Assembly: GCA_017542245.1 (NCBI GenBank)
Contig: JAFXXN010000146.1
Coordinates: forward strand, 1-39,892
DNA: 39,892 bases
Reading direction: 5' to 3'
Origin: Lachnospiraceae bacterium
GTDB lineage: Bacteria > Bacillota > Clostridia > Lachnospirales > Lachnospiraceae
Positions 8,533 through 17,132 of this stretch are shown one piece after another (positions within the stretch are counted from its first letter, which is position 1; each line of letters begins with the position of its first letter). The translations under genes were made by a program, and so were the position numbers. Below the pieces are notes generated by a model. It was not told where the DNA came from, did no database searches, and saw nothing but the letters and a program-made list of their open reading frames with translations.

Positions 8533-9606
8533 TCATCCAAATATTTTCCATGCATCAGGGAATATCATATCATCTGTAGTAAAAGAGCCATCCTTATCAT
8601 ATCTTGTTATCCGAACTTTTATAGTCAATGACTTAAGCTTATCCATATCAAATATGCTACTTGAAGTATTATATGGATTCTTCGAAAAACTCAATTTACA
8701 AACTGCCTGGCTTCTCCATCCTGCGGTAGGCATAGTAACAAAATCCTGAACATAGAATCCATTAGCGTAACATTCCTCAGGGGATAGAATTATCCACTGA
8801 TCAGTATCATTAACGATATATATATCACATGGATGTTCCTTATCATTTTTGTTTACATTTTGAAGAACAACCTTTATTCCATTTTTGTCATATAGCGTAG
8901 TACCAGTCTTATCTATTTTTTGCTTATATTTTCCGTAATCCGGTGTTTTTAAGCTAAACTCTTCCATTAACACTGTTTTATAATTGCTATCAAATGCCTG
9001 GATATCAAAATCAAATGTCATTATATGTTTAATTCCACAATAATCCGCCTCATCTTTGAGAATACCGACATTCATATATCCTTTGGTGCCAGAAATCAGC
9101 TCAATACTACTATTAGTTCTAAATGAAAAATCGTTCACTGTGGCAAATTGACTAAAGAAAGTTATGTCTTTCTGAGTATTGTTTTCTATCAACAATTTTA
9201 AGGCATAGTAAGTATAGCCCCATTCATTTACTGTATCAAGGTTTTCAACTGTTATCCTAATATTGTTCTTATCATATAGAACAGTCCCTTTTATATCTTT
9301 TATAGGCTTAATCTTTACAACACAAGTATAAGACTTCCCTTTATAGGTTGCTGTGATCGTGGCTGTTCCCTCTTTTTTCCCTGTCACTTTACCTTTTGTG
9401 GAAACAGTAGCTAACTGTTTGTCAGAGGAACTCCATTTTACTTTGCTGGCTGTTGCATTCTTAAGTTTCAACTTAAAAGTATCGCCTACATAGATAGATT
9501 TCTTTGTCGCATTAATTTTAACTTTTGCAGCACTGACAGGTATCGCAGTAATAGCCAATATCCAAATTAAAAAAACGCATAATGTACTCAAAGCTAATTT
9601 TTTCAT
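8533..9606 (-). CDS. Secreted protein with BIG_2 Ig-like domain
   Basis: A signal peptide is clear: MKK, a hydrophobic stretch to about residue 24, and a cleavage site near VSA-AKV. Residues 29-102 form a bacterial Ig-like BIG_2 domain (KSIYVGDTFKLKL, VKWSSSDKQLATVSTKGKVTGKKEGTATITAT). Two related modules follow, each beginning with a LYDKN(N/G)I segment (about 110-215 and 235-350), which look like DUF5067-type beta-sandwich repeats. It is probably an extracellular or surface protein. Start: ATG with AGGAG upstream. The next gene downstream on the left is TIR, and a HAD phosphatase lies 33 bases upstream on the right; the pairing looks accidental rather than functional. Confidence 0.85.
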   Translation of the reverse strand: MKKLALSTLCVFLIWILAITAIPVSAAKVKINATKKSIYVGDTFKLKLKNATASKVKWSSSDKQLATVSTKGKVTGKKEGTATITATYKGKSYTCVVKIKPIKDIKGTVLYDKNNIRITVENLDTVNEWGYTYYALKLLIENNTQKDITFFSQFATVNDFSFRTNSSIELISGTKGYMNVGILKDEADYCGIKHIMTFDFDIQAFDSNYKTVLMEEFSLKTPDYGKYKQKIDKTGTTLYDKNGIKVVLQNVNKNDKEHPCDIYIVNDTDQWIILSPEECYANGFYVQDFVTMPTAGWRSQAVCKLSFSKNPYNTSSSIFDMDKLKSLTIKVRITRYDKDGSFTTDDMIFPDAWKIFG

Positions 9607-9639
9607 ATGTAATATTCTCCTATCATCACAACATTCTTC

Positions 9640-10638
9640 TTACTGCTCCAACATTTTTCTTAAGTCTGCACTCCATTTCGAAATTTGGGATTGCTCCTTT
9701 TTAGGAATGTATTTTTCATATTTTACTGGCAGACTTTGTATTGAATCCATCATTTTATAAATGCCCGAATTTATATTTAATATCAGTTGTTCGGTTTTTA
9801 TGTTCTCTTTAGCGGTGATTTCATCAATGATTGTTTTCATGTATGTCATCAACTCTGATTTCAAAGAATAATCTGCAGCTGTATAAAAGCTTAACCTGCC
9901 ATCACCGTATAATTTATAAACATTGTCCTTCATCTGCTTCTCAGGATCATATACCCCTATAGAATATCCACCACGACTCTTTACCAGTCTCATACATGTA
10001 ATATCTGTCGCGCTATCACCTATATAGACGATATTTTCATACGGAATATAAAGTTCGGAATCTGACATACTGTCATTAACACGGTCATCATATTCCTCAA
10101 AAATTCCTTTGGCAATCCTGAATATATATTGTGTCTTATTGGTATAATTTATAGCCTGAGCCGGCCACTCTGCCACACCGTCAGTAGAATACAGATAGGA
10201 TGAAGCATATATTCTTTTGAAATTATCTGCGATAATACTTCCTTCAATTATTTCCTTAAGTCCGGAAGAAATAATATAGTGTTCAATCTCTATATTATTT
10301 TTCAAACCATAACGATTTACATAATCAAACCATTTTTCAACACCTTTATATAATGGAATACTCTTACCAATTTCTTTAAAGTATTCCTTCTTTATTGATT
10401 TTCTCTTTGCCTTCGAGAGTGTAAGAAGCTGATACATCCATGCTAGATTTTTATCCATAGAGTTTTCTTTGGCTAATTCATTTGATTCTTCCCAAAACTC
10501 TTTTTTGTCCATCTTCAACGAAGGAATCAGGGTAAAAGCCTGCATATCATCCGGTGACAAAGTTTTATCAAAATCGTAACATATCGCCATTCGACGTTTT
10601 CTGCTTTTTATCTCTTTTATCAGATCTTCTTTGGCCAT
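9640..10638 (-). CDS. HAD-superfamily phosphatase
   Basis: All HAD motifs are visible: motif I YDFDKTLSP with D22 and D24, motif II IISSG, and motif IV VYIGDSATDITCM. The long helical cap between motifs I and II (about residues 35-110, from SPDDMQAFTL to KGVEKWFDYV) fits the phosphoserine-phosphatase-like subgroup. The last 60 residues form an extra helical tail. It should dephosphorylate a small metabolite in the cytoplasm, but the substrate cannot be inferred. It is cotranscribed in principle with the BIG_2 gene (33-base gap). It does not look like a defence gene. Confidence 0.8.
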   Translation of the reverse strand: MAKEDLIKEIKSRKRRMAICYDFDKTLSPDDMQAFTLIPSLKMDKKEFWEESNELAKENSMDKNLAWMYQLLTLSKAKRKSIKKEYFKEIGKSIPLYKGVEKWFDYVNRYGLKNNIEIEHYIISSGLKEIIEGSIIADNFKRIYASSYLYSTDGVAEWPAQAINYTNKTQYIFRIAKGIFEEYDDRVNDSMSDSELYIPYENIVYIGDSATDITCMRLVKSRGGYSIGVYDPEKQMKDNVYKLYGDGRLSFYTAADYSLKSELMTYMKTIIDEITAKENIKTEQLILNINSGIYKMMDSIQSLPVKYEKYIPKKEQSQISKWSADLRKMLEQ

Positions 10639-10681
10639 CTGAGTCCTCCCTAATATCGGTCATTTATAACGATATTGATAG

Positions 10682-10704
10682 TTCACAGTGTGCGTCACTG
10701 TGAA
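10682..10704. repeat. Perfect inverted repeat between HAD and AIPR genes
   Basis: TTCACAGTG and CACTGTGAA (9 bp each) flank a 5-base spacer. No T-run follows on either strand, so it may be an operator for the HAD gene rather than an intrinsic terminator. Confidence 0.5.
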
Positions 10705-10768
10705 ATCTAAGAAACCTACACTGGCAACATCTTTTGTTCCAGGCAAGGAATACTCCTCAAATATTTTA

Positions 10769-12718
10769 TCATGGACTATTCTTAAAGCTTACAATATAAT
10801 CCTTGTATTTACTTTCCAAGGTCATATCCAGTTGCAAACGATCCTCCACTTTATCTAAGAACAATCTCGTACTTTTCCGATCTCTTATCCAGTTATTCAA
10901 ATTAGCATCATTCACGGTAAGTTCTTTAATAACTTCTATTGTTCCTGTCAAAAACAAATCCCTAAAACCTTCAACGAGCTTTTTCTGAAATTCTTTATCG
11001 GAAGAATAGAAATCCTCATATCTATAAAAGCATCCACTATCATCGTTCGGGAATTCTTCCTTAAATCCATAATAATATGCTATACAGTAGAACACGCAAA
11101 TATTCGCAATAGATTTCAACCTTTCATAATCTGTTATTCTGCTCTCAAACTTTTTCTTCTGGCTGTCATCACATGATTCTAATTGAGTTGTAGCATCAGC
11201 AATTCTTTCTTTGTATACCGCCAGCAAATTCTTCTTAGCCATTTTATATAGATAATGAACAAACAAAAGTTCATTAATCTCATCTTTAGTCTTTTTAAAC
11301 AAAATACCTTCTGAAGTATCTCCAGCTCCATAGTGAAACAACTTATGGTAGTACTCATTCAATAAAAATCCTTCTGTTTGTTTATAATCTGTATCGAAAA
11401 TAGCATTTTTCTTATCTTTTGCAATAAACGGATCCCTTAAAAAACCTGCATAAGCTAATTGTGCTAATTCTACGTTTGTTGTATTCTGATGCTTATAGAG
11501 TCTAACATCTGCCGGTGGTTTCATTCCTCGGCGTACTTCCACATAAATATTCGGAGTTGCACCCGAAACAAGTCCATTGTACAACTGAAGTTGTTCTTCA
11601 CGATTGGATGCCATATCTCGTGTTGTAATCGGATTTTGTGTATTATTAAAAATCGCTATCTGGGCTTTAAACTCATCATCTACTACCTTGAGAATTCGGG
11701 CCAAAACGTAAACCCTTTTAAGCTTTTCTATATCCTCTTCATTGCAGTTCATTTCTGCCTCTTTTAAAAATCTCCCTAATGCACTGGTAGTCTGCGCACC
11801 ATTTATAATCGAAAAATCCTTTAAGGTAAGTCGATCAACTTTCTTCTCTTGATCCTCATTGTACTCGGTATCATAATCTTCTGCAATAATTGTAACACCA
11901 TTATTATAAAACCAAAACTTCTCAGGTTCTTTTCTGATAGTTGCTGCCATTCCATCATATGTTTTCGATTTTGATAATGATTCTCTTAAATTCTGACCAA
12001 AAAGAATATTACGCCCTAAAGAAGTATTTGTATACTTTATTGCAAGGCGTGCAAGATCGTATCCACAAAGATTCATAAGTATGGCTGGATTATCCTGAGA
12101 TTCTTCATAAAATATAAAATTATTAAATGCATCCGCTCCAAAGCTTTCTATCGGAACTCTTGGCACCTCACTGATTGCACCATCACGAATGATTTCAAGT
12201 TCGGTTCCGGTTATTACTATTTCTTTATCCTCTTTTTGCCCCTTAAAGAAATTAGTAACTCCTCTGTGTACAAGAATAAATCTACAATTAGACTTATCGG
12301 ATTTACTAAAATTCGCTTCGCTAAGTGCCTCCCTTAAATTTATATTAACATCCGAGGCCTTTTTTAGATATTTCTCAATCGTCTTCTCCATATAACTTAA
12401 CGCCTGTTGAATATCGAGCTGTGATAACTCGGCATTTTTCACTTGAATAAAGTCAAATGAACTTCCATCTATCTCTTCACGTTCAACGATAATATCTATT
12501 CCATCATCAGGCGGGGCAACTATAAACTTTGCAATCTTTAACACGTCAGATGCAACCATCCTTTGCACATCCAATTCCTTTTCTTTTCCATATAAAGTCT
12601 CTAGTACTACTATCTCGAAAGCATCATTTCTCTGATTTTGACGTACTATTGGTTTTCCATTAGGAAGTCCAACAAACTTGTTGTAATACTGATCGATCAA
12701 TTCATCTAATTTGGACAT
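10769..12718 (-). CDS. AIPR (abortive infection phage resistance) family protein
   Basis: The central part matches the AIPR family (PF10592): FWFYNNGVTIIAEDY, KDFSIINGAQTTSALGRF, VLARILKVVDDEFKAQIAIFNNTQNPITTRDMASN. The N-terminal domain has a nuclease-like core, PDDGIDIIV (D75) followed by FDFIQVKN (Q92-x-K94), as in Mrr-type PD-(D/E)XK folds. At 649 residues it is of normal length for the family. Start: ATG with AAGGAG upstream. AIPR proteins are known from phage-abortive systems and recur near MORC/Z1-type restriction operons; here it lies about 300 bases downstream of the Dcm/Vsr operon on the same strand, so it may be a seventh component with its own promoter. Confidence 0.88.
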   Translation of the reverse strand: MSKLDELIDQYYNKFVGLPNGKPIVRQNQRNDAFEIVVLETLYGKEKELDVQRMVASDVLKIAKFIVAPPDDGIDIIVEREEIDGSSFDFIQVKNAELSQLDIQQALSYMEKTIEKYLKKASDVNINLREALSEANFSKSDKSNCRFILVHRGVTNFFKGQKEDKEIVITGTELEIIRDGAISEVPRVPIESFGADAFNNFIFYEESQDNPAILMNLCGYDLARLAIKYTNTSLGRNILFGQNLRESLSKSKTYDGMAATIRKEPEKFWFYNNGVTIIAEDYDTEYNEDQEKKVDRLTLKDFSIINGAQTTSALGRFLKEAEMNCNEEDIEKLKRVYVLARILKVVDDEFKAQIAIFNNTQNPITTRDMASNREEQLQLYNGLVSGATPNIYVEVRRGMKPPADVRLYKHQNTTNVELAQLAYAGFLRDPFIAKDKKNAIFDTDYKQTEGFLLNEYYHKLFHYGAGDTSEGILFKKTKDEINELLFVHYLYKMAKKNLLAVYKERIADATTQLESCDDSQKKKFESRITDYERLKSIANICVFYCIAYYYGFKEEFPNDDSGCFYRYEDFYSSDKEFQKKLVEGFRDLFLTGTIEVIKELTVNDANLNNWIRDRKSTRLFLDKVEDRLQLDMTLESKYKDYIVSFKNSP

Positions 12719-13020
12719 AGTTTTTTCTCCTTGTCTTTTTCATAGATTTTTAGATAACCTAAGCTGTTATAATTATGTGATTTTATAAGCTTATTTTGGA
12801 TTTTTGACTGTATTTTAATATTATCATGTAATAATTTCTCTGAATAATTTTTTGTTGTCTGAGATACACTCTCGCCACCTCTATCCATCGAGTAAATTCT
12901 ATATCAACCTTCTAATATTTTTTCATTATATGTTGTGCTCTTATCAAGCTACATCGCTGTAAATAACATATGTGCTCCTTATTCGCACCCAAGGAACGAG
13001 AACATGTTTGCATTAAAATA
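12719..13020. other. Intergenic region between AIPR and Vsr genes
   Basis: This 302-base stretch is AT-rich and has no convincing gene. A weak minus-strand frame (12706-12888) would overlap the AIPR start by 13 bases, but its product has no family look. The AIPR ribosome site AAGGAG lies just upstream of its ATG. No terminator hairpin was seen after the Vsr stop, so read-through from the operon into AIPR is possible. Confidence 0.5.
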
Positions 13021-13485
13021 TCATACGATTTCATATTTATACCCAGAATCCAATCCGGTAATTTTTCTTTCTATAATTGCCTCCTCCACTGTTTTCACAC
13101 AATCGTTGGTATTTTTTTTTATTTCTCTACCCCAAAAGCGAATTACTTTCCATCCATCTGCTTCTAATGATCTATTTACATCCATATCTCGTTCAATATT
13201 CTTTGATATCTTATTGACCCAAAAAATACCATTATCCCCTTTTCCCAGTCTTTTCTTTTGTTCGTCCCAATCCTTACCATGAAAAAACTCACTATCACAG
13301 AAAACAACAATCTTATATTTTGTAAGAACTATATCCGGACTACCCAAAAGACCTTTAAAATTCTTTCTATACATTATCCCTTTTTCCCAAAGAGCCTTTA
13401 GTAAAATACGCTCTATTTCAGTATCGGAGCTCTTTATACTTTGCATATTTCGTTTTCGTTGTTCTTTCGTTAAAACATCAGCCAT
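13021..13485 (-). CDS. vsr: Very short patch repair (Vsr) endonuclease
   Basis: The N-terminus MADVLTKEQRKRNMQSIKSSDTEIE is the classic Vsr opening, followed by GSPDIVL with D51, the catalytic aspartate, then FFHGKDW with H69 and FWVNKI/NIERD, and the closing GWKVIRFW. Vsr nicks next to T:G mismatches that arise when 5-methylcytosine deaminates, protecting the host from its own C5 methyltransferase. The variant FCDSEFFHG replaces the E. coli FVHGCFWHG, as in many Firmicutes members. Its ATG overlaps the methyltransferase stop by eight bases, so translation is coupled. In this operon it could also serve as a strand nicking nuclease; that is inference. Confidence 0.93.
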   Translation of the reverse strand: MADVLTKEQRKRNMQSIKSSDTEIERILLKALWEKGIMYRKNFKGLLGSPDIVLTKYKIVVFCDSEFFHGKDWDEQKKRLGKGDNGIFWVNKISKNIERDMDVNRSLEADGWKVIRFWGREIKKNTNDCVKTVEEAIIERKITGLDSGYKYEIV

Positions 13486-14647
13486 TGATATCTATCTCCA
13501 ACTTTTGCATAGTCGAGAGTAAGTTTTTCGCTATTTCTCGTATAACCGGAACAGCTACTGAATTTCCAAACTGTTTGTATGCCCGTGTATCCGAAACCGG
13601 TATAATAAAATTTTCAGGAAACCCCTGCAGTCTGGCGCATTCCCTCGGAGTAAGTTTTCTTGGTAGACTTCCGTTTCCTTGGTCGATCAGAATTTCACTT
13701 CCGTCTTTATAATAGCGGGCGCTTAACGTATTGGTATATTCAGAATCCTTTGTAAAAAGAGAGAATCCAAAACCATTTCCTTTTTGTTTATGTTCTTCTT
13801 TTCTGCGTAAATGCCCATCATATAACCGCTGACTAATAGTATATTTCGGATCTACCTTCTTTTCCAAAATATCTCCAAGCCTAGTTGGCGTTTTAGGTGG
13901 AACAGGAAACTCAAATTCATAATCTTCCGGAAGGCCAAAATAGTTTCTGTCAAAACCAACAATATAAATTCTCTCACGATTTTGAGGAACTCCAAAATCA
14001 CCAGCTCGCAACACTTTGGCTGTTACCGTATAATCAAGTGCTTTTAGATGTTCTTCAATAACCTTGTATGTTCTGCCATGATCATGTCCTTTTAATTGCT
14101 TTACATTTTCAAGTAAAAATGCTTTTGGTCTTTTTATGCGTATTATTTCCTCTATATTAAAGAATAATGTTCCCCTCGTATCTGAAAACCCCTTGTGTAA
14201 TCCTGCCTGAGAAAATGGTTGGCACGGAAAACCACCCAAAAGAATATCAAAATCCGGAATATCTCTTTCAATATTTACTTTAGTAATATCCCCATAAATC
14301 TCTCCACCGAAATTTACAGTATACGTCTTTTGCGCAAAAGAATCCCATTCAGACGTAAAAACGCACATTCCGCCGTTCTCCTGAAATGGAATCCTGATCC
14401 CGCCAATTCCGGCAAAAAGATCAATATATTTAAATAAAGGTTTTCTTGTCTGTACTACATACGGACGTTCACTGGCAAATTCCATTATTTTTTTATATTG
14501 CTTCTTGTCAGGTTTTTCTGCACCGCTCTCCCAAGCCCGAAGTATTTTGTCACCATCCTTAGGCATCCCTGTTGCATCAGCTAATTCTTTAATGGAAATA
14601 CCCAATTCTTCCCTTTTTGCTTTGATATCTTCAGCCATACTACTCAT
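13478..14647 (-). CDS. C5-cytosine DNA methyltransferase with N-terminal HTH
   Basis: Motif I DLFAGIGG (76-83), motif IV GGFPCQPFSQAG with nucleophile C142, motif VI ENVK (180-183), motif VIII QNRERIYIVGF, motif IX TPRECARLQGFP and motif X KQFGNSVAVPV are all intact, so it should be active. Residues 1-60 form an XRE-like HTH (KREELGISIKELADATGM), which may let it regulate its own operon. The variable region between motifs VIII and IX sets the target; the exact site cannot be read from sequence. The ATG overlaps the HNH stop (ATGA) and its own end overlaps vsr. It presumably methylates host DNA to mark self. Confidence 0.95.
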   Translation of the reverse strand: MSSMAEDIKAKREELGISIKELADATGMPKDGDKILRAWESGAEKPDKKQYKKIMEFASERPYVVQTRKPLFKYIDLFAGIGGIRIPFQENGGMCVFTSEWDSFAQKTYTVNFGGEIYGDITKVNIERDIPDFDILLGGFPCQPFSQAGLHKGFSDTRGTLFFNIEEIIRIKRPKAFLLENVKQLKGHDHGRTYKVIEEHLKALDYTVTAKVLRAGDFGVPQNRERIYIVGFDRNYFGLPEDYEFEFPVPPKTPTRLGDILEKKVDPKYTISQRLYDGHLRRKEEHKQKGNGFGFSLFTKDSEYTNTLSARYYKDGSEILIDQGNGSLPRKLTPRECARLQGFPENFIIPVSDTRAYKQFGNSVAVPVIREIAKNLLSTMQKLEIDING

Positions 14648-15483
14648 GACTCTTCTCCTAACATTTTCATATTTTTTATTATTTCTCTTATTTCCTCAGG
14701 CATGTACGGTGGTGTTTTTCTATGGAGCATCGCATGACAATTGGGGCATACAGGAATCATGTCATTAACTGGATCAAGGCAGTATTCTCCGCCAAAAGAT
14801 GAAACCATTTCAATATGATGAACATGAATGAACTCGTGCCCAATCTCACCATATGTTTCTTCAAAATTAAATCCACATATTTTACAACTGTATCCATTTG
14901 CACTGAGGCACAGTTCCCTGTTTACAGGATTTCTCTCGTACCTGTTCTGTGTTACCTGATATACACGACCTTCGAAGTATTGTTTTTCTTCTTTATTTTC
15001 TATTTCTAAAAGAGACAGAAGCAACCCTACTGCCAAACGTGACCAATCTATCATTAGTTCCAATTCCAAATTATCGATAGTCATCTCATCAATAATCTGC
15101 GTTGCTCTTATCCTGAAACTATTCCATGCTTCATTCCATGTTTGTTCATCCAAAACATTACGTGGTTGTTTATTAATATAAAACTCTATTTTCGCTCCTT
15201 TTCTTCGGATCAACTCAACATATTGCAAAAAGACTGCCCTCTTTCCCACGTCTGCCTTATTAATTGATTCCATCATAGACGCAGAATATTTCTGTGGTTC
15301 TATTTCAACAATAAGCCTGATTCTCTGTCTCAGATATATTTTCACCTCAAACAACTCTTCCAATTCATTGTAAGGAGAAATCGTAAAAACAGGATCCTGA
15401 TATTCCATTTTTAGTTTCACATCAAAAGGAATATCATAGAACAATTGCAAATCTTCTTTTATTGCTCGGCATATTTTTTCCAT
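14644..15483 (-). CDS. HNH (beta-beta-alpha metal) endonuclease
   Basis: The C-terminal third is an HNH domain of the McrA type: CKICG (C200, C203), IHVHHIE (H222, H223), DPVNDMIPVCPNCHAMLHR (N240, C246, C249, H254). The four cysteines bind the structural zinc. Residues 1-165 form a separate alpha/beta N-terminal domain with no motif I recognise, probably for DNA or partner recognition. It lies two bases after the GHKL ATPase stop and overlaps the methyltransferase start, so it is an integral member of the operon and the likely cutting subunit. It could restrict DNA lacking the companion methylation. Confidence 0.88.
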   Translation of the reverse strand: MEKICRAIKEDLQLFYDIPFDVKLKMEYQDPVFTISPYNELEELFEVKIYLRQRIRLIVEIEPQKYSASMMESINKADVGKRAVFLQYVELIRRKGAKIEFYINKQPRNVLDEQTWNEAWNSFRIRATQIIDEMTIDNLELELMIDWSRLAVGLLLSLLEIENKEEKQYFEGRVYQVTQNRYERNPVNRELCLSANGYSCKICGFNFEETYGEIGHEFIHVHHIEMVSSFGGEYCLDPVNDMIPVCPNCHAMLHRKTPPYMPEEIREIIKNMKMLGEES

Positions 15484-15485
15484 TA

Positions 15486-17117
15486 TTACTCATCATCCTC
15501 TTCTTCAGGATCCGGAAGATCGGCAACTAATGTTTTCAGAATCCTTGACACTGCTATTCGCATTTCTTCATACTGCTCTTTGACTTCCTCATTGTATGTT
15601 TTGTGTTCAGCCTCCGCCAATGCCCACAGCAATGCATCCATTCCTGTAACCATTACGTTCTGTGCCAACACGGGATAATAAACCTTCTGATAATATGGAT
15701 GACTCTGGTTTATTTGCACAGCATGTTTACCATCAGCTATACATGGCTCCCACAATTGTCCGTACTCCAAATCAGGTTTAGGAATAACTCTAACCTGTCC
15801 CGGTTTCGGATTTGAAATAATGGCAATCTTATGCTGAAATACACCATTCTGGTTCTCGATCCGTACTTCATCAGGTTTTGTTACCGTTATTTTGGCGCCT
15901 TCAACCGCTTTTGCCTTTTCTTCTATATTTCTATTCGACTCAGCATGTGCATCTCTTTTTTCAGCCTGCTTCGAAACATTAGAATTTGTTCCTTTTCTAT
16001 ATCTTTCATCTGCAGCTCTTCTTGAAGGTGTAATAAACTTTCCAAGATAATCAAGTATTTCTTCTGCGGGTAATATTCGTGATTTTTTAATATCCACATT
16101 AAATGCAGTGTCCAGATTATGATCAAACGAGAATTCAACCCTCAGTAGTGATCCATGTGGCTCATTTATAAATAGTCCCAACCAATCTCCATAATGAATC
16201 AATCTATGCTCACGATACACATAAAAACCCTGCATATCATTGCTTATTCTGGCTTCTTTCATTGCTTTCGGCGTAGAAAAACTATCTTTATTAGGAAGCA
16301 TGTATGCCCTAATTGTAACAGTTGATTCCGGAACCCCAGGGATATCTATTTCTACAGGAACTTCTTCTTCAGCGAGAAGTTCTGTTAATTGCTCATTTTT
16401 CGCAAAAGGATCCCATGCTTCAATGTTTGTTCCATTAATAGAAATTCGTACATTATCTGCTCTTGAGTCTTTTTCATCCAGAAAGCGTTGATAAACCATT
16501 GACACATGAAACTGTAAATCTTCTATTCGTCGTTTCAAAGCATTCCTTGCATTTCCGCGACTGCTATAGTTTTTCAGCAGCCTGTCTACCTTTCTCCAAA
16601 CAACGAGTGTCCCTGTACCCTCACCTGCAGTTGCATTTAAAAGATCCAGTTCATCGTCATCGACATCTGGCATTTTCAGCTTCCACTCATGCACTTTTGC
16701 AACATAATCAAGATCCCATTCTGCTTTACGAACCTGTAAATCATTCCCTTTGGAAATAACAGAAAGAGATCGGCAGAACGCTGTAGATGCCGTTTTTAAC
16801 CCCAGACCAAACTTTCCCAGACTGCCCAAATCCGCTCTGACTTTTGATCCATATGTCATGGCATTTTTTAATCCCTCAAGATCCATGCCTATTCCGTTGT
16901 CGGCAACATATATTGTTATTTCACCAGCCGGATCCATATCTATACGGATATCTACTACACTTGCTTTTGCTGCAATAGAGTTATCTATTATATCCGCCAT
17001 GGCAGTATTAAAATTGTAACCCGTATCACGTAATCCTTCGACGATTCGTTCAGGATCTGGCGGACAAATCACCTCCTGCGCATCATTGTTAACATTGTTT
17101 ACTGAAGTTTTAATCAT
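15486..17117 (-). CDS. MORC/MutL-like GHKL ATPase
   Basis: The N-terminal GHKL ATPase fold shows MADIIDNSIAA (motif N, D42 and N46), VADNGIGM (72-78) and GKFGLGLKTAS (101-111), and then a long S5-like second half (about 190-360) with EFSFDHNLDTAFNVDIKKSRI. This is the arrangement of prokaryotic MORC-like and MutL-like ATPases rather than Hsp90 or histidine kinases. The usual glutamate of motif N is an aspartate, a common variant in this branch. The last 180 residues include a charged linker (395-425) and a final domain. Such ATPases dimerise as a DNA clamp. It precedes the HNH gene by two bases. Placement beside SNF2 and methyltransferase genes supports a restriction role. Confidence 0.88.
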   Translation of the reverse strand: MIKTSVNNVNNDAQEVICPPDPERIVEGLRDTGYNFNTAMADIIDNSIAAKASVVDIRIDMDPAGEITIYVADNGIGMDLEGLKNAMTYGSKVRADLGSLGKFGLGLKTASTAFCRSLSVISKGNDLQVRKAEWDLDYVAKVHEWKLKMPDVDDDELDLLNATAGEGTGTLVVWRKVDRLLKNYSSRGNARNALKRRIEDLQFHVSMVYQRFLDEKDSRADNVRISINGTNIEAWDPFAKNEQLTELLAEEEVPVEIDIPGVPESTVTIRAYMLPNKDSFSTPKAMKEARISNDMQGFYVYREHRLIHYGDWLGLFINEPHGSLLRVEFSFDHNLDTAFNVDIKKSRILPAEEILDYLGKFITPSRRAADERYRKGTNSNVSKQAEKRDAHAESNRNIEEKAKAVEGAKITVTKPDEVRIENQNGVFQHKIAIISNPKPGQVRVIPKPDLEYGQLWEPCIADGKHAVQINQSHPYYQKVYYPVLAQNVMVTGMDALLWALAEAEHKTYNEEVKEQYEEMRIAVSRILKTLVADLPDPEEEDDE

Positions 17118-17132
17118 AAGTAAATACCTCCG

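Noticed and set aside
12706-12888. 60-codon minus-strand frame overlapping the AIPR start
   Set aside because: The first ATG has no clear ribosome site, the product is compositionally AT-driven and resembles no family, and the overlap with AIPR can arise by chance. A GTG start with a GG-rich stretch upstream keeps a small doubt.
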